From NCBI RefSeq assembly GCF_000737705.1, contig NZ_JPRH01000005.1, positions 62,001 through 126,000 of the forward strand: DNA of 64,000 nt, read 5' to 3'. This document shows positions 34,398 to 41,507 of the stretch, piece by piece (the first letter of the stretch is position 1; each line of letters begins with the position of its first letter). The position numbers were made by a program, and so were the translations under genes. The stretch is from Chryseobacterium soli (GTDB lineage: Bacteria > Bacteroidota > Bacteroidia > Flavobacteriales > Weeksellaceae). A model generated the notes under the pieces. The model ran no database searches, had not been told where the DNA came from, and saw nothing but the letters and a program-made list of their open reading frames with translations.

Positions 34398-34836
34398 TGT
34401 AGTGTAAATAATAAAAATCAGTATGTTCAGAATGATCTGAACCTATAGATTTATGGGTTCCATCCATAGTTATCACCGTCTCTTCCCTTCGTCATACTTC
34501 ATGATGTTCTTATGATGGGCAGCAGGAAGCTTTCTGGAATGGATCGCCTTTTCTTTCTGAAATAATTTCTGCTGCAGGGAATTGAAAACAGGATTTCTAT
34601 TCTCATTTATGATCTACCTTATTATGTATCGCATGGACTCATTATTGCGTCTGCATGCTTATTTTTTTATGTAGATAAGCAAAGGTAAGGATTACCTTCA
34701 GTTATGTGATTAATTATTGGAATTAAAGTGATTCTATTTATACTTCAGTGCAGTTTTTCGCGCAGGACAGGAAGAATTATGCTCAACAAAAAAGCTCCCT
34801 TTTTCAAGAGAGCTCTTTTAAATCCACATGCTGTAT
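34398..34836. other. 439-bp gap with a minus-strand promoter
   Basis: A consensus -7 box TACCTTTG lies on the minus strand near 34685-34692, so the 749-aa gene has a leader of about 280 nt. The leader contains a 34-codon frame (MRIEILFSIPCSRNYF...) and a small GTTCAG / CTGAAC hairpin but no terminator. The rest shows no gene. Confidence 0.45.
34786..34812 (-). terminator. Terminator after the exonuclease pair
   Basis: Stem AGCTCTC / GGGAGCT around a 7-8-nt A-rich loop followed by six T on the minus strand, 25 bp after the stop codon. Confidence 0.75.
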
Positions 34837-35388
34837 CTAGCTGTTTTGCAGGCACCAGTAAAGGATTTTTGCAATATTTTTGGCGTCATCCACTCCTCTG
34901 TGGTGAGTCCCTTCCAATGGGATATTGAGTTCACCTAATGCCCTGCTCATGCCGACACTTTTTCTAATACCCGGATGCAGCTCACCAAATAGTGTTTTCA
35001 CATTGATATGGTGATCACCTAATGGATAATCTACATTGAATCTGCGGCTCTGGCTCTGCAGCATATTCAGGTCATAATTGCCATAGCTCGCCCATGTAAG
35101 CTCTTCGGAATCATATTCGGCACGTAAAATATCCAATGCATCTTCGAGAAGGATTCCTTCTTCATCCAGCATTTTCTGAGTTATAGAAGTAAGTTCTGTA
35201 CAGAACGGACTTACGCTTGAGTATTGTGGTTTTACTAAAATTCCTTCATTTTGAGAAATCTTACCAGTTTTTACATCCATCATGCAGACTCCGATCTCGA
35301 TGATCTCACTTTCCTGACCTCGCGGCGGCCTGCCATCCCAACATGTTGCTTCGAGGTCTATAATTAATATAGTATCTGTTGTTTTCAT
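34837..35388 (-). CDS. DEDDh 3'-5' exonuclease (KapD/ERI1-like), copy 1
   Basis: 183 aa, one exonuclease domain. Exo I: DLEATCWDG (D11, E13); Exo II region WASYGNYDLNML; Exo III: THHRGVDDAKNIAKIL (catalytic His and Asp). It belongs to the ERI1/KapD group that trims RNA 3' ends; ERI1 acts on 5.8S rRNA and histone mRNA. It follows a second close paralog by 23 bp. In this island it fits RNA 3'-end trimming. Confidence 0.9.
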   Translation of the reverse strand: MKTTDTILIIDLEATCWDGRPPRGQESEIIEIGVCMMDVKTGKISQNEGILVKPQYSSVSPFCTELTSITQKMLDEEGILLEDALDILRAEYDSEELTWASYGNYDLNMLQSQSRRFNVDYPLGDHHINVKTLFGELHPGIRKSVGMSRALGELNIPLEGTHHRGVDDAKNIAKILYWCLQNS

Positions 35389-35411
35389 TTGTTTATTACT
35401 TAATTTAAAAT

Positions 35412-35957
35412 TTACCCCAATAGTGTTCTTACAATCTTGGCGGTATTGTAGGCATCATCTGCCCCGCTGTGGTGATTCCCTTCGAAATCCATTTTGAGAT
35501 ATTCCAGTGCCCTTTTTAATCCAATCATTTTCTGAAGTTTGAAATGGTTTCTGAATTCTTCCATTACATTTAGGTAATCATAAGAAAAAGGGGGTTCGAT
35601 ACCCAGCCAATCGCACTGCTCGAAAATCTGCTCTTTATCAAAATTTCCAAATCCTGCCCATGTAAGGTTCGCAGATTGATATTCATCCTGAATTTTTTCA
35701 CAGGCTTCGTCAAAATATATTCCCTGTTCTTCGATCAATTGTGGAGTAATTCCTGTTAGTTTTGTACAGAAACTATTGATTTCCGATCTTTCGGGAATGA
35801 CGTAAATACTCTGCTTTTTGGAAATAATTTTTGTGGTCAGATTCAATTCGCATATTCCTATCTCGATGATATCTACTTTTTGTCCGACAGGAATTCTGTC
35901 GTTTTCCCAGCATGTAGCTTCCAGATCGACAATTAATATTTCATTGGTCGTTTCCAT
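35412..35957 (-). CDS. DEDDh 3'-5' exonuclease (KapD/ERI1-like), copy 2
   Basis: 181 aa from METTNEILIVDLEATCW, chosen because it matches the start of its neighbour (MKTTDTILIIDLEATCW) and lies just past the upstream stop; ATGs at 35969 and 35984 would overlap the upstream gene. Motifs: DLEATCWEND, WAGFGNFDKEQI, HHSGADDAYNTAKIV. All catalytic acids and the His are kept. A tandem duplication of the same fold suggests different substrates or a heterodimer. Confidence 0.9.
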   Translation of the reverse strand: METTNEILIVDLEATCWENDRIPVGQKVDIIEIGICELNLTTKIISKKQSIYVIPERSEINSFCTKLTGITPQLIEEQGIYFDEACEKIQDEYQSANLTWAGFGNFDKEQIFEQCDWLGIEPPFSYDYLNVMEEFRNHFKLQKMIGLKRALEYLKMDFEGNHHSGADDAYNTAKIVRTLLG

Positions 35958-35958
35958 C

Positions 35959-36531
35959 TTAGTCTTCATTGTTTCTTGGTGCAAAAGGCGGTGTCCACTT
36001 CTTCTTTTTCATGATTTCTTTTACTTCTTCATAAGAAATTGGACAGAAATCGTGACAGTCTACCCCGACATCAAAGCTCAGGCTCATTTCGTCATCCGGA
36101 AGTGTTCCGTGAGAATGGCCGTACAGCTGCCAGGTTCCCCTGTGTGACCCGTTCCAGGTACGCATGGCGTAATGAAAAAGAATAATCTTCTGTTTTCCGT
36201 TACTGTTATCGGGTTCTTCAACTCTCAATTCATGATAGTCTCTGATCCATTCAAACCTTTTGGTATGGGTAAGTGCAGCTCCTTCATGGTTTCCTTTGAT
36301 CAAATGGATCTTGCCATTCAATTGGTCTAACACTTCTTTGGTAAAATCCGGTTTTCCCAGACTGATATCGCCCAGATGATAGACGGTATCATTAACACCA
36401 ATTTTATCATTCCATCTTCGGATCATTTCTTCATTCATCTGTTCCATCGACTCAAAGGGCCGTTCGGAAAATTTTATAATATTGGGGAGGCCGAAATGAT
36501 GATCGGCCGTAAAAAATATATTTGGTTTCAT
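35959..36531 (-). CDS. Calcineurin-like metallophosphoesterase
   Basis: 190 aa. Metal motifs: TADHHFG (D-x-H, near 8-14), YHLGD, KGNHE, FHYAM and YGHSHG. Small stand-alone phosphoesterases of this type act on nucleic-acid ends, nucleotides or cyclic phosphates. It leads the MPE-exo-exo unit on the minus strand, which fits removal of a terminal phosphate before exonucleolytic trimming. That order of action is inference. Confidence 0.87.
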   Translation of the reverse strand: MKPNIFFTADHHFGLPNIIKFSERPFESMEQMNEEMIRRWNDKIGVNDTVYHLGDISLGKPDFTKEVLDQLNGKIHLIKGNHEGAALTHTKRFEWIRDYHELRVEEPDNSNGKQKIILFHYAMRTWNGSHRGTWQLYGHSHGTLPDDEMSLSFDVGVDCHDFCPISYEEVKEIMKKKKWTPPFAPRNNED

Positions 36532-36766
36532 TTTTTTTAATTTGTTTAATTGTTTTGAACCACAAAAGCTGTGTAGAATTTTTCAACACTTTTATTTTTA
36601 AGACACATAAAATTTATACTAATTTCAGATTACAAAACAGAGCACTTTAGCTTCAGAAAATCTTTAATTTTCTCTTATGTGATCTTTATGCGCACCATTT
36701 TTAACTTCTCATGTGTTTTAAAGTGTCTAATCCTTTTGTGACTTTTGTTGTTAAAAATTTAATTAT

Positions 36767-37717
36767 CTACACCTCATCACTGCGAAATGCCTCATAAAAA
36801 GCCGTTTCAATTTCTGCAATATCGGATTCTGTATATCTTCTTGAAAAATGAATCGGTACCGCTTCTTTTACTTTGGATTCCTGCATAATTTTTCCTGATG
36901 CAGAGGCAAAACTATGATAATTGATTTTCGCAAATTCCCTGTCCGTATCTTTGTAAAATGTTTCGATATAGACCAGATCGGCTTCTTTAAAAACAGTTCT
37001 GATTTTAATGTAATTTTCTTCCTGGGCAGCATGGTCCATAATTACTCCAAGTTTATAACCTTCCGTTCGTAACAACAGATGAAACAGGTCTCCGGCTCTA
37101 TGATTAATTCCTTCTATCTCTATGTTTTGGTCTGCATCATTTTCTTCAAAAGCTGCTTTCAGTGCTCCGATCCATTTTCCTCTTTTGAATAAGGAAGCAT
37201 TTTCTTTAAAGGTAATACTGTCTTTTTCCTTAAACAGATAGGCAATAGAATTGGTTTTATGGTCAAGAACTGTACATTCAACATCGAGAAACTGGTCTTC
37301 ATAAAGAAAATCCTGGTTTTTCACCCATGTAAGATTCCAAAGAGGAGGCTTAATCGTGTACACCTTAATTTCTTTGGGAGAAATAATTTCACGAATTTCA
37401 TATTCTATGGCATTTTCATCAACCAGATTCCAGGTGTAAGATTGTAACCTTGACTGAACCTGCTGCTGAATATTTTCAGGTCCGCAAATGACTACTTTTT
37501 CTCCGCTTCCGATCTGATGTCTGAAAATTCCGTCAAAATTTGAAAAATGATCAATATGGGTATGGCTGATGAATAGCGCAGATATCGACTGTGCTTCTTT
37601 AACTGTTAATAAACTGGCTTCACCGCAATCACACAGGTACATGGTACCGGAGTTGGGAACTTTGATGAGTATGCTGATGTCTTCATTGGGAAGACTTTTT
37701 ATTGTTGCTTGTAACAT
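36767..37717 (-). CDS. RNase Z homolog (MBL-fold endonuclease)
   Basis: 316 aa. HTHIDH at residues 52-57 is the zinc motif; later come IMDHA (metal-bridging Asp) and PIHFSRRY near 290, which is the conserved HxSxRY-type motif of tRNase Z. Tandem insertions in the middle correspond to the flexible arm region but are unusual. RNase Z cuts tRNA precursors at the discriminator base. None of the tRNA genes in this island encodes CCA, so they need such a cut, and a dedicated enzyme beside them makes sense. Confidence 0.85.
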   Translation of the reverse strand: MLQATIKSLPNEDISILIKVPNSGTMYLCDCGEASLLTVKEAQSISALFISHTHIDHFSNFDGIFRHQIGSGEKVVICGPENIQQQVQSRLQSYTWNLVDENAIEYEIREIISPKEIKVYTIKPPLWNLTWVKNQDFLYEDQFLDVECTVLDHKTNSIAYLFKEKDSITFKENASLFKRGKWIGALKAAFEENDADQNIEIEGINHRAGDLFHLLLRTEGYKLGVIMDHAAQEENYIKIRTVFKEADLVYIETFYKDTDREFAKINYHSFASASGKIMQESKVKEAVPIHFSRRYTESDIAEIETAFYEAFRSDEV

Positions 37718-37743
37718 GGTTTTTAGTTTTTAAATATAAAAAA

Positions 37744-37768
37744 GTTTCGGTAATGGATTACCGAAACT
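37744..37768 (-). terminator. Terminator at the end of the RNA ligase gene
   Basis: Perfect stem GTTTCGGTAA / TTACCGAAAC with a 4-nt loop and a following T-run on the minus strand. The hairpin overlaps the last codons and the stop of the ligase gene. Confidence 0.85.
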
Positions 37769-38780
37769 CAACTTTTAGAGTCATAAACTCTTCTTTAATG
37801 CAAGTGATCGCCAAATTATTCAACTTTTTGTTGATCCTTTTCTGCTCTTCTTTTTCTATGGTATTGAAAACATTAGGAAAATCTTTTTCAAAATCCTCTA
37901 AGATATCCTGTGCAAAAAGTCCAATGACCTTACCCATTATTTTAGGCTCAAATTCACCAATCTTGCTGGTTACGGCATGCAATCTGTTGGTGGTTGCATA
38001 CTGCTGAATTTCACTCCAAATTTCGTGAGCGGCTTCAGAGAAATGCACTTCCTTTTGGGCTGTTCTGTCTTTTCTGACCATCTTAGATTTTTCCGTCCAT
38101 TTTTCATTCTTATTTTTAAGAATTACTCTGGATCCGTTTCCAAAATACTTTGTTTTCAAAGTTTTAACAATGGTTCCTTCGCACATATTATCCTCTATTT
38201 CAGGAAGGCCTAACCAACCCGGAATTTTAGATTCGAATGCATTGGGAAATCGTAACGCTTCTTCCAAAGTGCCCTGGAATATAATTTTAGCATAGAAAAA
38301 TCCTGTTTCCTGAAAAATCTCATTGGAAACATCTGTATCCAGGTACGTTATCCCATTCAATTTGATATCAAAAGCATAGAATTCGTTTTGAGGCGCATAT
38401 TCAACCCCTTTTTGAACTTTCACAGCACCTTTTACAGGTTCTATATCTTTATGTTTATAGCCACCGCCGAATAATTCGCCGTAGATGACTACCGTTTCAG
38501 TTTCAGGAAAAATGGCTTTCACTTTCTGGAACAAACCAATTACTTTTTCACGGTATTGCTCCAACATATGATGGGCATTGTAAAATTTTTCGTCTTCCTT
38601 GATAAAATCTGTTCTTTTGGCAATCTTAATTTCCTTTCCATCGGTAAAAAAAGAGAAATTAGCACCATGAACTTTCTCCTGTACAATGAAAACCTCATCC
38701 CCGAAACCCTGTATTCTGATCTGATCGATCACCCGGGCCTGGTAAGCATTTTCTATTGAGTTATATGTTTTGAAAATCAT
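37758..38780 (-). CDS. Rnl2-type RNA ligase
   Basis: 340 aa. Nucleotidyltransferase motifs: I, EKVHGANFSF with the nucleotide-binding Lys at residue 36; III, YGELFGGGY; IV, EGTIVKT; V, VILKNKNEKW. The KxHGAN form is specific to T4 Rnl2-like ligases, which seal 3'-OH/5'-P breaks in duplex-like RNA. The C-terminal 100 residues are helical, as in Rnl2. It follows the receiver-domain gene by 2 bp. With that protein and the tRNA array it suggests repair of cut tRNAs or maturation of RNAs of the array. Confidence 0.9.
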   Translation of the reverse strand: MIFKTYNSIENAYQARVIDQIRIQGFGDEVFIVQEKVHGANFSFFTDGKEIKIAKRTDFIKEDEKFYNAHHMLEQYREKVIGLFQKVKAIFPETETVVIYGELFGGGYKHKDIEPVKGAVKVQKGVEYAPQNEFYAFDIKLNGITYLDTDVSNEIFQETGFFYAKIIFQGTLEEALRFPNAFESKIPGWLGLPEIEDNMCEGTIVKTLKTKYFGNGSRVILKNKNEKWTEKSKMVRKDRTAQKEVHFSEAAHEIWSEIQQYATTNRLHAVTSKIGEFEPKIMGKVIGLFAQDILEDFEKDFPNVFNTIEKEEQKRINKKLNNLAITCIKEEFMTLKVEFR

Positions 38781-38782
38781 TT

Positions 38783-39163
38783 TTATTCGTTTTTTAATTT
38801 TTTAAAATTTTCCAGCAGACTGAGAATATCCTCTTTTCCTACAGGATTTATTGAGTGGCAGTAGAATTCCGGAAGATCTGTATGATTTTCCAGGCAATAT
38901 TCTACGAGCCATTTTGCACAGTCAGAGCCTGTTCTTTCAGTGTAGTCTGAAGAATCCGGCTTCAGATAATGTTGGTATGCAAGATCATGGTCAAAAGAAA
39001 TCCATTCTGGAAGTTCTTTCTCTGTAATCCGTGTGATAAACTCCTCATAATCCCGTACAATATACCAGTCATTTCTAAGGAAAATATCCTGTTTTGTATA
39101 GCGATATAATTCATGAGGATATCTTATATCATCCAGAAATAAAAGCCTTTTTGTGAGTTCCAT
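38783..39163 (-). CDS. Cyclic-phosphate-processing receiver-domain protein (cREC)
   Basis: 126 aa. A receiver-like fold with LFLDDIRYP (two acidic residues at 11-12), WISFDHDL near 57-62 and a C-terminal FYCHSINPVG. The family is known from comparative genomics of bacterial RNA repair and is predicted to handle cyclic phosphate ends left by metal-independent RNases. The start lies 17 bp after ykuK. It would prepare 2',3'-cyclic phosphate ends for the ligase next to it (inference). Confidence 0.8.
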   Translation of the reverse strand: MELTKRLLFLDDIRYPHELYRYTKQDIFLRNDWYIVRDYEEFITRITEKELPEWISFDHDLAYQHYLKPDSSDYTERTGSDCAKWLVEYCLENHTDLPEFYCHSINPVGKEDILSLLENFKKLKNE

Positions 39164-39180
39164 CGCTTATTATATTGTTA

Positions 39181-39666
39181 TTACACCATCATATCGGCAC
39201 AATTGGAACTTGCAAAAGCATAAGGTTTAGCTTTAAATATATATCCCATTCCCATAATATATCCCATTGCATCTTTTAATGCGACATTGGACTTGAATTC
39301 AGGATCGGTATTGATATCTGCATGTACTTCCATTTCTACGTTGTACATTTCCAGTACAGATCCGATAGCATAGGCAATTTCAACTGATTTATTGACTTCA
39401 TTTAGCATACGTTCTTTAATACTGATCGTTTGTATTGCTCTCTCTTTTCTGATAAAGGTAAACGCTCCTTTCCCCTCCCGAATAAATACTACAGCCGTTG
39501 CATAATTAATAGCCTCACCATATACATGAGAGTCTGAACCCACACATACTCTAAGCTTGTGCCCATTAGCCAATTCACGAATAATAGCTTCTTCTACCAA
39601 CTGTGTGATAGGTTGACGGAAAAATTTTCCGTCCATATTCTGCCAGGTTTCTTCTTGCGTTTCCAT
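39181..39666 (-). CDS. YkuK-type ribonuclease H-like protein
   Basis: 161 aa. VCVGSDSHVYGEAINYATAVVF and VHADINTDPEFKS match the YkuK/DUF458 group with an RNase H fold; acidic residues D and E of the putative active site are kept. It stands first of the ykuK-cREC-ligase unit, and the tRNA array ends 128 bp upstream on the same strand with no terminator between them, so read-through from the array is likely. Biochemical activity of the family is unknown. Confidence 0.85.
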   Translation of the reverse strand: METQEETWQNMDGKFFRQPITQLVEEAIIRELANGHKLRVCVGSDSHVYGEAINYATAVVFIREGKGAFTFIRKERAIQTISIKERMLNEVNKSVEIAYAIGSVLEMYNVEMEVHADINTDPEFKSNVALKDAMGYIMGMGYIFKAKPYAFASSNCADMMV

Positions 39667-39794
39667 TTTTTTACATTTTTAAAATTCTACGTTTCTGTTG
39701 TATACGTCATATTTTCTTATTCATTGTATCGACGGTCTATTTTTACTGATTGTTCAGCTTTCACCAGCCCGCTATGATCTTTTGATTTTATTGT

Positions 39795-39865
39795 TGATTC
39801 ATCAGGACTTGAACCTGAACAACAAGAGTCAAAGTCTTGTGTGCTATCCAATTACACTATGAATC
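39795..39865 (-). tRNA. tRNA-Gln (TTG), divergent
   Basis: 71 nt. Acceptor GATTCAT / ATGAATC, D-arm AGTGTAATTGGATAGCAC, anticodon stem CAAGA / TCTTG with loop CTTTGAC (TTG), T-arm CAGG TTCAAGT CCTG. No encoded CCA. Last tRNA of the array, nearest to ykuK. Confidence 0.88.
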
Positions 39866-39915
39866 AGGATAAAGTATGAATGATCTGTCATCATATGTGG
39901 ATGACTCATTCTGTG

Positions 39916-39988
39916 TGGATCAGAACCGAATTGAACGGTTACCTCTTGTTTTTCAGACAAATGTGCAGACCTTCTACACCACTAATCC
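39916..39988 (-). tRNA. tRNA-Phe (GAA), divergent
   Basis: 73 nt. Acceptor GGATTAG / CTGATCC (one G-T), D-arm GTGT / GCAC with an odd loop AGAAGGTCT, anticodon stem TTTGT / ACAAG with loop CTGAAAA (GAA), T-arm ACCG TTCAATT CGGT. No CCA. Confidence 0.85.
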
Positions 39989-40030
39989 GGGTTGATAATG
40001 ATTGATTATTGATAATCTATTCATTATGAG

Positions 40031-40104
40031 TACAGGAAGGGGGAGTCGAACCCCCAATACCTTGATCCTAAATCAAGTGCGTCTGCCAGTTCCGCCATTC
40101 CTGC
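40031..40104 (-). tRNA. tRNA-Leu (TAG) with a short variable loop
   Basis: 74 nt. Acceptor GCAGGAA / TTCCTGT, D-arm TGGCGGAACTGGCAGACGCA typical of Leu, anticodon stem CTTGA / TCAAG with loop TTTAGGA (TAG), T-arm GGGGG TTCGACT CCCCC. The variable region is only GTATT, whereas bacterial Leu tRNAs have a long variable arm. This is a clear departure from a normal tRNA-Leu. Confidence 0.85.
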
Positions 40105-40163
40105 AGGTTTATTGAATAATTAGCATTTCAGCATTCGTCATGCTCACTCATCATGTAAGGTTT

Positions 40164-40240
40164 GAGAAAGTCTGTCTATAAATAAACTATGTCTGCTAGT
40201 GTTTGTAAAGATCTTCTGCGCTTGACAAACTTTTCTCTTT
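40164..40240 (-). ncRNA. Structured spacer RNA element, copy A
   Basis: Ends pair as GAGAAA-AGTTTGTC / GACAGACT-TTCTC with G-T pairs; the loop starts AAGCGCAGAAGATCTT. Diverged relative of copies B and C. It lies between tRNA-Leu and tRNA-Glu. Confidence 0.55.
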
Positions 40241-40297
40241 CCTTATTTTTTGTATGAATGATTATTTCCCATTGTAAAATTTCCCATTCACTTTTTG

Positions 40298-40369
40298 TAC
40301 TCTATAAGGGAATCGAACCCTTGTTTTCTGCTCGAAAGGCAGGCGTCCTGACCGTTAGACGAATAGAGC
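40298..40369 (-). tRNA. tRNA-Glu (TTC), divergent
   Basis: 72 nt. Acceptor GCTCTAT / ATAGAGT, D-arm TCGTCTAACGGTCAGGACG, anticodon stem CTGC / GCAG with loop CTTTCGA (TTC), T-arm AAGGG TTCGATT CCCTT. No CCA. Confidence 0.88.
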
Positions 40370-40376
40370 GTTATAA

Positions 40377-40447
40377 TCAACTGATTAGGAATTGAACCTA
40401 AACAACAAGAGTATATTTCCTGCATGCTGACATTACATTATCAGTTG
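40377..40447 (-). tRNA. tRNA-like gene with anticodon TAT (Ile, AUA), U33 missing
   Basis: 71 nt. Acceptor CAACTGA / TCAGTTG (7 bp perfect), D-stem ATGT / GCAT, anticodon stem CAGGA / TCTTG (one G-T), T-arm TTAGG TTCAATT CCTAA. The loop AATATAC gives TAT at 34-36 but has A at position 33 where all normal tRNAs have U. The T half resembles the tRNA-Gln of this array, so it was probably derived from it. Confidence 0.7.
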
Positions 40448-40454
40448 ATTTTCG

Positions 40455-40538
40455 TGGAAGTGGTAGGATTCGAACCTACTCAGCAATGAAGCAACAGAGT
40501 TACAGTCTGCCCCGGCTCTCCAACTCCGGCGCACTTCC
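40455..40538 (-). tRNA. tRNA-Tyr (GTA)
   Basis: 84 nt, class II. Acceptor GGAAGTG / CACTTCC, anticodon stem GCAGA / TCTGT with loop CTGTAAC (GTA), long variable arm, T-arm GTAGG TTCGAAT CCTAC. The most canonical gene of the array. Confidence 0.92.
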
Positions 40539-40608
40539 TTTTTTGGTTTAGATATCAGACTTTTAAAATCCTATTGTTGTATCTGATATTTATTTCCTTA
40601 CATTTTTA

Positions 40609-40684
40609 GAGAAAGAAAAAGCTTGTCTTAATTTTTTTAGTTTGATATAAGAACTTCTACGCTCGACAAACTTGTACTTTTCTC
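40609..40684 (-). ncRNA. Structured spacer RNA element, copy B
   Basis: Ends GAGAAAAGTACAAGTTTGTC and GACAAGCTTTTTCTTTCTC pair (AAGTTTGTC/GACAAGCTT plus GAGAAA/TTTCTC). The loop GAGCGTAGAAGTTCTT is shared with copy C. The similarity to copy C extends over about 130 bp (40551-40684). Confidence 0.6.
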
Positions 40685-40754
40685 TGGAACTAATCTCATT
40701 TTAGTTATTTGAGATGGCTATGGGATTACTCATAACCAATTTTATTTTTTTAAT

Positions 40755-40840
40755 GAATTCGCGAATATTTCACATTTCAAACCCACTCAGCATATGCAGC
40801 GGTTTTGCAGACCGCCCCGACTCTTCCACTTCAGCGAACC
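40755..40840 (-). tRNA. tRNA-Cys-like gene (GCA) with a broken T-arm
   Basis: 86 nt. Acceptor GGTTCGC / GCGAATT pairs with two G-T pairs at the end. D-arm region and anticodon stem GCGGT / ACCGC with loop CTGCAAA (GCA) are good. The variable region CTGAGT and the D half resemble the tRNA-Tyr of the array, so it seems derived from a class II Tyr gene. The T-arm does not form a normal stem. Either a relic or a reduced functional tRNA. Confidence 0.6.
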
Positions 40841-40929
40841 ATCAGGTTGTTTTATTAGACATCAGATTCTAGATGTCAGACTTTTAAAATCCTATTGTAG
40901 TATCTGATATGTATTTTCTTACATTTTTA

Positions 40930-41005
40930 GAGAAAGGAAAAGCTTGTCTTAATTTTTTTAGTTTGATATAAGAACTTCTACGCTCGACAAACTTGTACTT
41001 TTCTC
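40930..41005 (-). ncRNA. Structured spacer RNA element, copy C
   Basis: Nearly identical to copy B, including flanking sequence from about 40881; the ends pair in the same way. It lies between the Cys-like gene and tRNA-Asn. Confidence 0.6.
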
Positions 41006-41031
41006 CCTGAAACAATTAACATCATTATGTG

Positions 41032-41103
41032 CGATTCTGGAAAGATTCGAACTTTCAACTTCTGGTTTAACAGACCAACGCTCTACCATTGAGCTACAAA
41101 ATC
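41032..41103 (-). tRNA. tRNA-Asn (GTT)
   Basis: 72 nt. Acceptor GATTTTG / CAGAATC, D-arm GCTCAATGGTAGAGC, anticodon stem TTGGT / ACCAG with loop CTGTTAA (GTT), T-arm GAAAG TTCGAAT CTTTC. No CCA. Confidence 0.92.
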
Positions 41104-41110
41104 TTTTTTG

Positions 41111-41184
41111 TAATTTCGGAAGGACTCGAACCTTCAACCTCCGGCGTATCAGACCGACACTCTAACCTATTGAGCTACGAAATC
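41111..41184 (-). tRNA. tRNA-Ile (GAT)
   Basis: 74 nt. Acceptor GATTTCG / CGAAATT, D-arm GCTCAATAGGTTAGAGT, anticodon stem TCGGT / GCCGG with loop CTGATAC (GAT), T-arm GAAGG TTCGAGT CCTTC. Only 7 nt from tRNA-Asn. Confidence 0.9.
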
Positions 41185-41283
41185 ATTTATCATTTGTGAG
41201 TGGTAAATAATCAATTTTCTTTTCTGATCATTATAAAAATTCACTTGTGAAACAAAATTCACCATTCACTTTTTGCACGTTTG

Positions 41284-41355
41284 TCTGGAAAGCAAGATTC
41301 GAACTTGCGACCTCCCGCGTCCAAGGCGGGTAAACAACCTCCGTTATCTTTCCAG
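41284..41355 (-). tRNA. tRNA-Pro (TGG) with an abnormal D-arm
   Basis: 72 nt. Acceptor CTGGAAA / TTTCCAG, anticodon stem CCCGC / GCGGG with loop CTTGGAC (TGG), T-arm GCAAG TTCGAAT CTTGC. The D region (GATAACGGAGGTTGTTTA) can form only a short stem with a tiny loop and lacks the usual GG pair context. Confidence 0.85.
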
Positions 41356-41362
41356 TCTTTTC

Positions 41363-41419
41363 AGGTTCAGTTTCCTATTCTTTTCCGAGAGACAGTCGGA
41401 GCCAAATTTTTGCTGAACC
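41363..41419 (-). tRNA. Armless tRNA-Asp-like gene (GTC), 57 nt
   Basis: Acceptor GGTTCAG / CTGAACC (perfect 7 bp), a 12-nt linker in place of the D-arm, anticodon arm TCCGA / TCGGA with loop CTGTCTC (GTC, with U33), a 13-nt linker in place of variable and T-arms, and a one-base 3' end. It fits exactly between tRNA-Pro (7-nt gap) and tRNA-Arg (5-nt gap). Such armless forms are known from some animal mitochondria, not from bacteria as far as I know. Confidence 0.65.
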
Positions 41420-41424
41420 TTTTG

Positions 41425-41498
41425 TGATCCTAAGAGGATTCGAACCTCTACCCTTCGGTTTAGAAAACCAACGCTCTATCCTACTGAGCTACAGAACC
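41425..41498 (-). tRNA. tRNA-Arg (TCT)
   Basis: 74 nt. Acceptor GGTTCTG / TAGGATC pairs with three G-T pairs, D-arm GCTCAGTAGGATAGAGC, anticodon stem TTGGT / ACCGA with loop TTTCTAA (TCT), T-arm AGAGG TTCGAAT CCTCT. Confidence 0.88.
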
Positions 41499-41507
41499 TT
41501 TACTTTG

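Noticed and set aside
34398..34690. Third leader-peptide attenuator (34-codon frame before the 749-aa gene)
   Set aside because: No terminator with T-run follows the frame and its codons do not cover the array anticodons (no Gln, His or Asp).
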